Origin: Rhizobium rhizoryzae | GTDB lineage: Bacteria; Pseudomonadota; Alphaproteobacteria; Rhizobiales; Rhizobiaceae | Assembly (NCBI RefSeq): GCF_011046895.1 | Contig: NZ_CP049249.1 | Coordinates: forward strand, 124,001-188,000 | Length of the DNA stretch: 64,000 nt | Reading direction: 5' to 3' | Shown here: in pieces, positions 35,725-43,991 of the stretch | Layout: every line of letters starts with the position of its first letter | Position numbering within the stretch: position 1 is the first letter of the stretch | Notes under the pieces: generated by a model | Seen by the model: the letters and a program-made list of their open reading frames with translations, nothing else | Database searches by the model: none | Told to the model about the DNA's origin: nothing | Translations under genes and position numbers: made by a program

Positions 35725-36867
35725 ATGCCGATCACAGTGCAGGCCGGTGGAGAACTTGCCGGACCACGATCATTGGAAAACGCCAAGGAGTGGATGCGCG
35801 ATCGTCTCGCCAAACGTATCCATCCCTTGGGATTGACCGATCCGCAGGCGACTCTCGACACCATTGAGTCGCTGCGTGGTCTGGACGGCGACAGCTGGGC
35901 AAGCGCCTGGATCGGTACTGCCAATCGCTTTCTCGAGAAGGCCGAAACGCAGATGGCGGAAGGAAACACGGCCGCGGCCCGTGACGCTTATTATCAGGCC
36001 TACGGTTTCTTTTTCCTGGGCCGTTTTCCTTGTCCGAACCATCCCGCCAAGGAAGAGGCCTATCGCCTGGAACTCGCGGCCTATGAGAAGTTCGGCGCGC
36101 TTGCCGAGCCGCCAATCGTGCCGGTCGTAGTGCCGTTCGAGGCGGAAAACGCGCTTTCCAACGAGATCCGCTTCTATCTTCGCAAACCTGAGGGTGTGGA
36201 AAAGCCGCCGGTCCTGATCATGTGGGGCGGCGTCGATGCCTGGAAGGAGGAGATGACGGAACTCTCCAACGCACTGGTCGCCCAACGCATCGCGACGATC
36301 GCCATGGACAATGTCGGCACCGGTCAATCGCCGTTGAAAGCTCGGCGGAACGGCGAAATCCAGTTCTTGCCGGTCATCGAATGGGTGCGAGCGAGCGCTG
36401 ACCTCGATGGCAACCGTATCGGCCTTATCGGTCGCTCTTTCGGGGGGCATTGGGCAACGAAGCTGGCCCATCTTATTCCGGAGCAGTTGCGCTGCGCCGT
36501 CAACTGGGGCGGTGGCGTCCATTACATGTTTCAGCCGGAATGGGTGGAGGCCTCCCGCTATCCAGACAGCTATCTGATGGAACTGGTGGAAACCCGCAGC
36601 CGTATGCTGGGCGCGAAGAACGACGCCGAATACGTCGAGGGTTTTCGGGCTCTGTCGCTTCTCGACCAAGAGCTGCTGTCGAAGCCTTGTGCGCCGCTTT
36701 TGCTGGTCAATGGCAAGGAAGACAAGCAGTGCCCCATTGCCGATATCCACTTGCTTCTCGAACACGGCAGCCCGAAGTCCGTCCGGCTTTTCCCCGGCGG
36801 ACACATGGGCTTTGGCCCGCATACCGTCCCCACGATCGTTTCGTGGGTTCGCAACCATCTGACCTGA
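35725..36867 (+). CDS. Alpha/beta hydrolase, FrsA / DHPON hydrolase-like
   Basis: A 380-residue hydrolase with a helical N-terminal part and alpha/beta core. Nucleophile S238 in GRSFGG, Asp in GKEDKQCP, His in PGGHMGFG. It is related in architecture to 30029-31192. I chose ATG 35725 because GGAGAA lies six bases upstream; ATG 35689, which overlaps the BKACE stop as TGATG, is an equally in-frame alternative adding 12 residues. C-C or ester hydrolysis of a ring-fission product is inferred. Confidence 0.8.
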   Translation: MPITVQAGGELAGPRSLENAKEWMRDRLAKRIHPLGLTDPQATLDTIESLRGLDGDSWASAWIGTANRFLEKAETQMAEGNTAAARDAYYQAYGFFFLGRFPCPNHPAKEEAYRLELAAYEKFGALAEPPIVPVVVPFEAENALSNEIRFYLRKPEGVEKPPVLIMWGGVDAWKEEMTELSNALVAQRIATIAMDNVGTGQSPLKARRNGEIQFLPVIEWVRASADLDGNRIGLIGRSFGGHWATKLAHLIPEQLRCAVNWGGGVHYMFQPEWVEASRYPDSYLMELVETRSRMLGAKNDAEYVEGFRALSLLDQELLSKPCAPLLLVNGKEDKQCPIADIHLLLEHGSPKSVRLFPGGHMGFGPHTVPTIVSWVRNHLT

Positions 36868-36883
36868 GGAGGAGGAACACCCC

Positions 36884-37195
36884 ATGAGCAACTGGCGGCT
36901 GATGATGCCGACGACCGAGGCCTATCTGCTCGATAAGGTTCTCTACGAACTTCATCACAAGCCTGATGATCTCGCGGCCTACAATCAGGACAAGGCTGCC
37001 TATCTGGCGCGCTTCAACCTCAGCCCTGACATGGCCGCGAAGATCAGCGGCAACGACGTTGCTGGCCTCTATGAGGCAGGCGTCAATCCATATCTGCTGC
37101 GCGCGCACTGCATCGGCGTGCGCATTCCCGAAGACGTATCGCTTGCGGCACTTCGCAGCCTGATGAAAGAAGGAGACGACAAATGGCTGAACTGA
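36884..37195 (+). CDS. Aromatic ring-opening dioxygenase small subunit, LigA family
   Basis: A 103-residue all-helical protein matching the LigA domain (PF07746), the alpha subunit of protocatechuate 4,5-dioxygenase-type enzymes. The LigA-like features are PDDLAAYNQDKAAYLARFNL and NDVAGLYEAGVNPYLL. It covers the lid of the active site formed by LigB. It overlaps the LigB-family gene by 13 bp, confirming the pair. Upstream is the hydrolase (16-bp gap). Confidence 0.9.
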   Translation: MSNWRLMMPTTEAYLLDKVLYELHHKPDDLAAYNQDKAAYLARFNLSPDMAAKISGNDVAGLYEAGVNPYLLRAHCIGVRIPEDVSLAALRSLMKEGDDKWLN

Positions 37196-38037
37196 CGGGC
37201 ATTTACACCGCAAGTCATACTCCTGTGATGCTGAACTTTCCGGACCGGATTCCAGCCGAGTTGCGGACGGAAATATTCGGTGCCTATGAGGCCATGGGTC
37301 GCGATTTCGAGGCGGGAAAGCCGGATGCCCTGGTGGTGCTATCCAACGACCACCTGCATAACTTCTTTCTCGATAATTTCCCGGCCCTCTGCATCGGGGT
37401 TGGCGAAAGCTATGAAAGCCCGATCGAGCATTGGCTGAAGGCGAAGCGTCGCGTCTTTGCCGGCAATCAGGCCTTCGGCGCCTATCTGCTCCAGGAAGCT
37501 CTCAAGGCTGATTTCGATCCGAGCTTTTCCATGGAAATGGTGCTCGATCACGGTTCCCTGACTCCGCTGGAGCTTGCAGGGCTCGATCCGGATTTGCCCA
37601 TCGTGCCAATCTTGTTCAACTGCGTGCAGCCCCCGATGCCGACCATGAGACGTTGCTACCAGTTCGGCAAGTTCTTGGGCGATGCCATCCGCCGTTACGA
37701 CGGGGTGGAGCGCGTTGCAATCCTCGCCACCGGCGGCATCAGCCACGATATCGCAACGCCTCGTATGGGGATGGTCAATCGGGAGTTTGATGAAAACCTG
37801 CTACTGCTCCTGGAAGCAGGCGATCCGGATGCGGTGGTGAACTTTGCTACCGAGCAGGTGCATACGGCCGGAAATGGCGCTGAAGAAATCCGTATGTGGA
37901 TGGCGGCAATGGGAGCCGCGAATGGCTTGCCATTCCGCCGCGCTTACTACCGTGCGGTCAATGATTGGTACACGGGTATCGGTATCGGTCATTTCGGCCA
38001 AAGCGAACTGGCAGCATCGGCGGGCGGTCATGGCTGA
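37183..38037 (+). CDS. Class III extradiol dioxygenase catalytic subunit, LigB family
   Basis: A 284-residue Fe(II) dioxygenase subunit (PF02900). Expected iron ligands are H12 (TASHTP), H57 (NDHLHNF) and a Glu near 234-235 (GAEEIRMW); the catalytic His corresponds to H188 (TGGISHD), and H123 lies in LDHGS. This matches the layout of Sphingobium LigB (His12, His61, Glu242, His195). ATG 37183 follows AAGGAG. It should cleave a catechol or protocatechuate-like acid produced by the FAD monooxygenase encoded next. Confidence 0.92.
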   Translation: MAELTGIYTASHTPVMLNFPDRIPAELRTEIFGAYEAMGRDFEAGKPDALVVLSNDHLHNFFLDNFPALCIGVGESYESPIEHWLKAKRRVFAGNQAFGAYLLQEALKADFDPSFSMEMVLDHGSLTPLELAGLDPDLPIVPILFNCVQPPMPTMRRCYQFGKFLGDAIRRYDGVERVAILATGGISHDIATPRMGMVNREFDENLLLLLEAGDPDAVVNFATEQVHTAGNGAEEIRMWMAAMGAANGLPFRRAYYRAVNDWYTGIGIGHFGQSELAASAGGHG

Positions 38038-39154
38038 TCGTCGCAAGGCTCTCATCATCGGCGGCGGCATCGCGGGCATGTCGGCTGCAATCGCCCTGCG
38101 CGAAGCCGGCCTGGAGGTTCACCTCTGCGATCAGGATCCGCACTGGCGGGTCTACGGAGCGGGCATCACGATTACCGGTCCTACTCTGCGGGCGATGGGA
38201 CGGCTTGGCATCCTGAACGCCGTGCTCGAGCAGGGCTATGCGGCAGACGGGATAGACATCTGTTCGGCAGAGGGCAGGCTTCTGTTCCAACTGGATACCC
38301 GTAGCAAGGCGCTTGGCGCGATACCGAGTGCCGGTGGGATCCTGCGCCCGGTCCTGCATAAGATCATGTCGGAACGCCTGCTGGCTCTGACCCCCACGGT
38401 CATGCTGGGGGTCACCGTGGACGCGATAGAATGGCATGGCGACCTTGCTACTGTGCGCTTCAGCAATGGTGCCTCTGCGACATACGATCTCGTCGTCGGA
38501 GCCGATGGCATCTATTCGCGTACCCGGCAGCAGATGTTCCAAGACGCACCGGTTCCCCGTTACGCGGGCCAGATGTGTTGGCGTCTCATGATGCCGCGCC
38601 ATCCCGATATCAAGCGCCGGACGTTTTTTCTCGGTGGCCCCGCGAAGGTTGGGCTCAATCCGGTCGCACCGGACCAGATGTACATGTTCTACCTGGAAGC
38701 CCAGGCGCAGCCGGTCTGGCGCGAAGAGGAGAACCTGCATGAGGTTCTGCGTGAACTTATGCAAGACTATGGCGGTGTGCTGCAGGAGATTGCGGAGGGG
38801 TTGACGCGGACCTCCAACATTATCTGCCGTCCGCTGGAAACAGTGTTGGCCGGTGAAAGCTGGGTTTTCGGCAACGCCGTACTCATCGGTGATGCGGCCC
38901 ATGCCACCACACCGCAGCTGGCATCCGGTGCCGGCATGGGCATCGAAGATGGGCTTGTCCTCGGGGAGGAAATCGCACGGCACGACCATGTGCCGACAGC
39001 GCTAGAGAACTTCATGCGTCGACGCTACGACCGCTGCAAGCTGGTGGTGGACTCCTCTCTTGAAATCAGCCGGCTGGAGCGAGAGCGGGCAGCACCGCAG
39101 GCACAGACCGCCATTGTGGAAAAGGCGCTCGCCGCGCTTAGCGAGGAGTTCTGA
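38030..39154 (+). CDS. FAD-dependent monooxygenase, salicylate-hydroxylase-like (second paralog)
   Basis: A 374-residue class A flavin monooxygenase: FAD motif GGGIAG at 11-16, YDLVVGADGIYSRTR for the DG motif, VLIGDAAHATTPQLASG for the GD motif. ATG 38030 overlaps the LigB gene end by 8 bp; longer in-frame starts lie inside that gene. It is a full-length paralog of 27473-28603, sharing GGGxAGM, WRxYGAG, EGYAxDG and ATTP segments. It probably hydroxylates the aromatic acid that LigAB then opens. Confidence 0.9.
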   Translation: MADRRKALIIGGGIAGMSAAIALREAGLEVHLCDQDPHWRVYGAGITITGPTLRAMGRLGILNAVLEQGYAADGIDICSAEGRLLFQLDTRSKALGAIPSAGGILRPVLHKIMSERLLALTPTVMLGVTVDAIEWHGDLATVRFSNGASATYDLVVGADGIYSRTRQQMFQDAPVPRYAGQMCWRLMMPRHPDIKRRTFFLGGPAKVGLNPVAPDQMYMFYLEAQAQPVWREEENLHEVLRELMQDYGGVLQEIAEGLTRTSNIICRPLETVLAGESWVFGNAVLIGDAAHATTPQLASGAGMGIEDGLVLGEEIARHDHVPTALENFMRRRYDRCKLVVDSSLEISRLERERAAPQAQTAIVEKALAALSEEF

Positions 39155-39157
39155 GCC

Positions 39158-39934
39158 ATGTTCCTCGATATTGATGGTCATTGCCAGCACGTTGCCCTCT
39201 ATGGTTCAGAAAACCATCCAGCGCTGGTGCTCCTGCATTCGCTTGGAACCTGTCACGCGGTCTGGGAGCGCCAGATCAGGGCCTTCAGCAAGTCGCATTT
39301 CGTTATTTGTCCCGATTTCAGGGGGCACGGGCTGAGCGAGGTTTCACGGACACCTGTGACTGTCGAGGCTCTGGCGGAGGACGTGGTTGCCATTCTTGCC
39401 GCGATCGGCGTCAACCGGTTCGATCTGGCGGGAATATCGATCGGCGGGCTCGTGGCGCAACGAGTGGCAGCAACATTGCGGGAAGAGGTGCGGACCCTGA
39501 CTTTGCTGGATTCCAACATTGTCAGCCTCGCTCCCCAAATGTGGAAAGATCGCGCTGCCAAGGTTCGAGCCGAGGGACTTGCCGCCATCGAGGAGGCGGT
39601 TCTCTCACGCTGGACCACGCCGCAGGGCAGGCGCAGCGAGGAGGGACGAGGCCTCGCCATGATGCTCGCTCGAACCCCATCCGAAGGCTATGCCGCCGGT
39701 TGTGACGCACTGGCGCTGGCCGATTGTCGTGCCTGCGCCGCAAGCCTCATCATGCCGGTCACCGTCGCGGTCGGAGACCTTGACGAGGCGACGCCGCCGC
39801 AAGCTGCACGAGCCTTGGCCGACGCCATTGTCGGTGCGCGTTTTGAGATCATCGAGGGTGCTGCGCATATCCCCCTTTTTGAGCGGGCAGATGCAGTGAA
39901 TGCGATCTTGCGGGGTTCGGTCGAGGGAGGCTGA
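39158..39934 (+). CDS. Alpha/beta hydrolase, 3-oxoadipate enol-lactonase (PcaD)-like
   Basis: A 258-residue hydrolase of the PcaD/haloperoxidase type. HSLGTCHAVWE is the oxyanion region; nucleophile elbow GISIGG, Asp in GDLDEATPP, and His in GAAHIPLFE complete the triad. ATG 39158 follows GAGGAG, 3 bp after the monooxygenase stop. It would open a lactone or hydrolyse a fission product. In an extradiol pathway a true 3-oxoadipate enol-lactone is not expected, so the substrate is probably different. Confidence 0.85.
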   Translation: MFLDIDGHCQHVALYGSENHPALVLLHSLGTCHAVWERQIRAFSKSHFVICPDFRGHGLSEVSRTPVTVEALAEDVVAILAAIGVNRFDLAGISIGGLVAQRVAATLREEVRTLTLLDSNIVSLAPQMWKDRAAKVRAEGLAAIEEAVLSRWTTPQGRRSEEGRGLAMMLARTPSEGYAAGCDALALADCRACAASLIMPVTVAVGDLDEATPPQAARALADAIVGARFEIIEGAAHIPLFERADAVNAILRGSVEGG

Positions 39935-40012
39935 GCCGCAGACTTTCACCGCGGACTGGCGTCTTGTCCGGTCCGCACATTGATGAATGCATGGTCATCG
40001 GGAGGGAAACAA

Positions 40013-41272
40013 ATGACCGACAATATCGTCGCTGCCGCGGCGGGCCAAAAGCCGCCTAGTGTTCTGGACGCATCAAACCGTCCTGCGATTGGTGCAACCT
40101 TTGCTGCTACCGTGGGCCTTGTCTTCGGGCCCAGCACATTCCTGCTTTTCGTCTTCGGGGTGTTTGTCGAGCCTTTGTCAAAGACCTTTGGATGGTCCAA
40201 GCCTTCCATTCTCTTTGCGGCGACCATAGTCTCACTGATGATCATGGTCGTATCTCCCCTGCAGGGTTATCTCATCGATCGCTTTGGGGCGCGACCCATC
40301 GTTCTATCCTCCTGCCTCGCCTTCGCGTTGGGCCTGGGCGGTATGTATTTCCTGAGCAGCAATATCAGCAGCTTCTACATCATGTATGGCCTTCTGCCGC
40401 TGTTGGCCATCGGGCTGTGGCCTGTATCCTATCTTCGCGTCGTCTCCACATGGTTCGAGAAGAGGCTGGGGCTCGCAATCGGGATTGCCAATGGCGGTAT
40501 CGGCCTTGGCGCCGCCATGCTGCCGCCCATTCTCACTTACATTATCCTGAACGGCTCGGTGCAATGGGCCTATGTCAGCCTGGGTGTGATCGTTTTGCTG
40601 GTCGTGTTGCCGATCAATGCCCTGCTGCTATACGAATCTCCTGAAACCCGTCCGGCGCGCGGCGTTGCGAGCGCTTCCAACGAGGACTTCAAGAGCCTGA
40701 TCAAAACTCAAACCTTTATTGTTCTGACACTTGCCTTCTTCTTCCTCGGTTTTGTCAACACCGGTCTTGTCACCAATCAGATCTCGCTGCTGATCGATGG
40801 TGGTGCAACTCCCCAACAGGCCGCCTTCGTCCAGGCCGTCTTCGGACTTGCCGTGTTGATCGGCCGCTTCCTGACTGGCGTTCTTCTGGATTATGTTTCC
40901 GCCAAACGCCTAATGAGCGTGGTCTGCATTGGTGGCGCGGCCGCCTGCCTGCTTTACGCCATGGGTCCCGCGGGTGCGATCGTCTATCTCTGCGCCATCC
41001 TGATTGGCATGGTTTATGGTGCCGAGTTCGATGTGTTAAGCTACATCATCAAGCGTAGTTTTGGTCTTGCCTCCTTCGGGCGCGTCTACGGCACCATCTT
41101 CGCGGTATTCCAGCTTGGCGCCGCTCTGGGTGCCACACTCCTGCCGCTGAGCCGCACGCAGTTCCAGAGTTATGGTCCAGGCCTTGCGGTCTACGCCGCT
41201 GTCCTTGTTCTCAGCGGCATCCTGTTCGTTGTCCTCAAGGATCGTGTCGGCTCTGAAAAGGCTGTCGCCTGA
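40013..41272 (+). CDS. MFS transporter (oxalate/formate or monocarboxylate-like)
   Basis: A 419-residue major facilitator with about 12 hydrophobic segments and the DRFGARP loop between TM2 and TM3. Its pattern is like the OFA/monocarboxylate transporters. ATG 40013 follows GGGAGGG; an upstream in-frame start at 39980 is less likely. Last gene of the BKACE operon, probably the uptake system for the pathway's aromatic or keto acid. Confidence 0.85.
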   Translation: MTDNIVAAAAGQKPPSVLDASNRPAIGATFAATVGLVFGPSTFLLFVFGVFVEPLSKTFGWSKPSILFAATIVSLMIMVVSPLQGYLIDRFGARPIVLSSCLAFALGLGGMYFLSSNISSFYIMYGLLPLLAIGLWPVSYLRVVSTWFEKRLGLAIGIANGGIGLGAAMLPPILTYIILNGSVQWAYVSLGVIVLLVVLPINALLLYESPETRPARGVASASNEDFKSLIKTQTFIVLTLAFFFLGFVNTGLVTNQISLLIDGGATPQQAAFVQAVFGLAVLIGRFLTGVLLDYVSAKRLMSVVCIGGAAACLLYAMGPAGAIVYLCAILIGMVYGAEFDVLSYIIKRSFGLASFGRVYGTIFAVFQLGAALGATLLPLSRTQFQSYGPGLAVYAAVLVLSGILFVVLKDRVGSEKAVA

Positions 41273-41330
41273 CCGTCCGGTTGCGATTGGCAGGGGCATA
41301 GTTCTGTAGGTGTTTCTCTAACCAGGCAAG

Positions 41331-41355
41331 GAGCGGTGGGCGTCGCCCGCCGCTC
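41331..41355. terminator. Hairpin between convergent MFS and LysR genes
   Basis: 10-bp stem GAGCGGTGGG/CCCGCCGCTC (one G-T pair) with a 5-nt loop. It sits between the stop of the MFS gene and the stop of the LysR gene, so it can end both transcripts. No long T-run. Confidence 0.55.
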
Positions 41356-41403
41356 TAATGTTCGATCTTGTCACCGTGCGAGAAACAACGGATCGGACAA
41401 GGC

Positions 41404-42282
41404 TTAAATCGGTATGCTGAGCAAAGGCTGGATCAGTGGATTGGGGAAGCGTCGCTTGATGGTCACGGCATAAAAGGATTCGACCATTCCGGGCAAGGCA
41501 TCGAACTCCACCAGCGTGCCTGCCTCCAACTCGCCCTTGACGACAATCGGTGGCAGTACGGCAAGGCCTGCTCCCTCGCGTGCCAGAAGTCGCATCATTG
41601 CCATGTCGTCCACTTCGGCGGCGATTTGCGGCGTGATACCAAGCCGCGCAACAAGCGCTTCGAACTGTGCGCGGACGCCGCTTTCCAGCGTCGGCAGGAT
41701 GACGGGATGTGTTTCCAGCAGATCCGCCAGGCCTGCACCCGGTTGCCCGTAGGAGGGTTTGCCAATCAGGCCGATACGTTGCTGGTAGACGTGTTGCGCG
41801 ATAAATGGCGTGACGGAATCGGCCATCGGTGGCTGGTTCAGAAGTACGATGTCGAGGTTCAGCGTCTCCAGTGCGCGCAAGAGTTCTGCGGTGCTTCCCG
41901 AACGCAGGATCATATCGACATCCGCACGTCCAAGAATCGGGCGAAGGAATTCGATCTGGAAGTTGCGAGAGAGCGTCGCCAACGCGCCAATGCGGATGGC
42001 CCGGCGATTTCTGCCGGTTTCTTTCAGCGTCTCGACCAGTTCTTCGCCAGCCGCGAAAATGGTGTCGGCACGGTCAAGCGCGATGCGCCCTGCCTCTGTG
42101 AGATAGAGTTGTCGCCCCCGCCGCTCGAACAGCGCATGCCCGAGCCTTTCCTCCAACTGCTTGATTTGAATTGACAATGCCGACTGGGAAAGGTTCAGCC
42201 GCTCGGCTGTGCGCGTCAGGTTGCCGTCATGGGCGACAGCACGAAAATAGCGAAGGTGATGATAGTTCAGGTCAGACATCAT
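41404..42282 (-). CDS. LysR family transcriptional regulator, divergent from dabBA
   Basis: A 292-residue LTTR with HTH at about residues 17-45 (NLTRTAERLNLSQSALSIQIKQLEERLG) and the effector domain after it. The Asn-Tyr-His-His-Leu-Arg start resembles NhaR- and CbbR-like regulators. The ATGATG start leaves one codon of doubt. Divergent from dabB with a 121-bp gap containing a perfect T-N11-A palindrome at 42282-42296. It is probably the regulator of inorganic carbon uptake here. Confidence 0.9.
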   Translation of the reverse strand: MMSDLNYHHLRYFRAVAHDGNLTRTAERLNLSQSALSIQIKQLEERLGHALFERRGRQLYLTEAGRIALDRADTIFAAGEELVETLKETGRNRRAIRIGALATLSRNFQIEFLRPILGRADVDMILRSGSTAELLRALETLNLDIVLLNQPPMADSVTPFIAQHVYQQRIGLIGKPSYGQPGAGLADLLETHPVILPTLESGVRAQFEALVARLGITPQIAAEVDDMAMMRLLAREGAGLAVLPPIVVKGELEAGTLVEFDALPGMVESFYAVTIKRRFPNPLIQPLLSIPI

Positions 42283-42296
42283 TCTATTTTATAGAA
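42282..42296. promoter_or_regulatory. LysR-type T-N11-A palindrome between LysR and dabB
   Basis: TTCTAT-TTT-ATAGAA is a perfect 15-bp dyad containing a T-N11-A core, overlapping the LysR start codon. Such sites are the classic LTTR recognition motif, and the position suits autorepression plus control of dabBA. A further stem CCCCTGT/ACAGGGG lies in the dabB leader (about 42360-42383). Confidence 0.55.
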
Positions 42297-42403
42297 CGTT
42301 TTTGAAGAAACAATGTATTTTTATTGCGATCACGTGCCTGATAACTCCTCTGTGAGCCGCCCCTGTGACCTCCCAAACAGGGGGCAACGATCGGAGAAAT
42401 GCC

Positions 42404-43987
42404 ATGATCCATGCTCTGCCGCTTCTCGCACCGCTCTTTCTGGCCGGTGCCTCCTGGTATGCCTTCCGGTCGCCCGGCCTTCGTCCACGCCGCGCCATTC
42501 GTTTGGCCGAGCTTGCCGCTCTCGCCGCCATCCTGGTTGCGATCCTGTCTGGCGTCGCGCTTTACGCTTATGGTCCCGGCACCAGTCCGGCGATCGGTTA
42601 CGGCTATGTTGCGCTGGCAAGCAGGCTCGATCTCGTCAGCCTCGTCATGCTGCTGCTTGTCTCCTTCATCGGCTGGGTGGTGTTGCGCTATGCTGGCACC
42701 TTTCTCGATGGCGAGGAAAGGCAAGGGCCCTTTACCGGTTGGATGACGGCAACGCTTGCAGTAGTCCTGCTGCTTGTCCAGTCCGGCACGCTTTTGCAAC
42801 TGGTGCTCGGCTGGGTCGGAACCAGCCTGCTGCTGCACCAGCTTCTCCTATTCTATCCGGACCGCATTGCGGCCCGTCGTGCCGCGCGCAAGAAGTTCAT
42901 CATTTCCCGCATCGGCGATGTCGCTTTGGTCGGCGCGGTCATCCTGCTCGCCATTTCCTTCGGGACAGGTGACATAGCTACCATCCTTGCTGCCGCGCGG
43001 GAAGGCGCTGGCCTGCCACTGACCGTAGCTGGCGCTGCACTCCTTGCCGTGGCGGCACTGTTGAAGTCCGCCCAATTCCCCACGCATGGCTGGCTGACGG
43101 AAGTGATGGAAACGCCCACGCCCGTCTCCGCTCTCCTGCATGCGGGCGTCGTCAACGCCGGTGGCTTCCTGCTGATCCGGTTTGCGGATGTCATGCTGCA
43201 GGCGCCAATCGTGCTGGCAGTTCTGGTCATGGTCGGCGGCTTCACCGCGCTCTTCGGCAGTCTGGTCATGCTCACCCAGTCGGCGGTCAAGACATCGCTC
43301 GCCTGGTCGACGGTGGCACAGATGGGCTTCATGATCCTGCAATGTGGTCTGGCACTCTTCCCCATCGCCCTCCTGCACATTGTCGCCCATTCGCTTTACA
43401 AGGCCCATGCTTTCCTGGGGTCCGGCTCGGCGGTGGAAACGGTTGCTTCCATCCGTCGGCCGGGGCCGGTCGCGATCCCGAGTGCGAAGGCCGTGGGCCG
43501 GGCCTTCCTGCTGGCGCTTGCCATCTATGCGGTGATTGGCGTGCTCTTCGGCTTTGCGGACAAGCCACCGCAGGCACTGGCGCTCGGCGCAATCCTCATC
43601 TTCGGCGTCGCCTATCTCATCGCACAGGGGCTGGCGGATGCCGCCCCCTGGGCGCTCACCTGGCGCACCTCGCTGTATTCCATGTCAGCGGCCACGGCCT
43701 ACTTCGCTCTACAGCGCATCTCCGACCAGATGATGCATGGCACGCTGCCTGCAACGCCCCAACCCGGCCCGCTTGAGTGGACCCTGATGCTGCTCGCTGT
43801 CGTCACCTTCGGCATTGTGGCCGTGGCCCAGTCTCTGTTTCCGCTCTGGGCCTATCATCCGGCAGCGGCGGGCCTGCGTGTCCACCTTGCCAACGGCCTC
43901 TATGTGAATGCCATTTTCGATCGCCTGCTCGGCGGCTGGACCCTTACTCGCCCTGTTTCCGCAACGCCTGCTGCCAGCAAGGAATAA
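42404..43987 (+). CDS. dabB: DabB: proton-conducting subunit of the DAB inorganic carbon uptake complex (NuoL family)
   Basis: A 527-residue integral membrane protein of the proton-antiporter (PF00361) family, about 13-15 hydrophobic segments. The family's proton-path features are visible: [28 protein letters not shown], then [24 protein letters not shown]. It looks like NuoL but stands alone with dabA and no other nuo gene, as in DAB operons. It is thought to couple the membrane potential to CO2 hydration by DabA. ATG 42404 follows GGAGAA; an in-frame GTG at 42365 is less likely. Confidence 0.9.
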   Translation: MIHALPLLAPLFLAGASWYAFRSPGLRPRRAIRLAELAALAAILVAILSGVALYAYGPGTSPAIGYGYVALASRLDLVSLVMLLLVSFIGWVVLRYAGTFLDGEERQGPFTGWMTATLAVVLLLVQSGTLLQLVLGWVGTSLLLHQLLLFYPDRIAARRAARKKFIISRIGDVALVGAVILLAISFGTGDIATILAAAREGAGLPLTVAGAALLAVAALLKSAQFPTHGWLTEVMETPTPVSALLHAGVVNAGGFLLIRFADVMLQAPIVLAVLVMVGGFTALFGSLVMLTQSAVKTSLAWSTVAQMGFMILQCGLALFPIALLHIVAHSLYKAHAFLGSGSAVETVASIRRPGPVAIPSAKAVGRAFLLALAIYAVIGVLFGFADKPPQALALGAILIFGVAYLIAQGLADAAPWALTWRTSLYSMSAATAYFALQRISDQMMHGTLPATPQPGPLEWTLMLLAVVTFGIVAVAQSLFPLWAYHPAAAGLRVHLANGLYVNAIFDRLLGGWTLTRPVSATPAASKE

Positions 43988-43991
43988 ACCG

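Noticed and set aside
37958-38989. 343-codon frame opposite the second FAD monooxygenase
   Set aside because: Antisense to conserved FAD motifs; no domain.
39158-39934. Gene symbol pcaD for the enol-lactonase-like hydrolase
   Set aside because: No PcaB, PcaC or intradiol dioxygenase is nearby; an extradiol context makes the genuine PcaD reaction unlikely.
42404-43987. Assignment as complex I subunit NuoL
   Set aside because: No other nuo genes, and direct linkage to a DUF2309 gene with an intact zinc site marks it as DabB.
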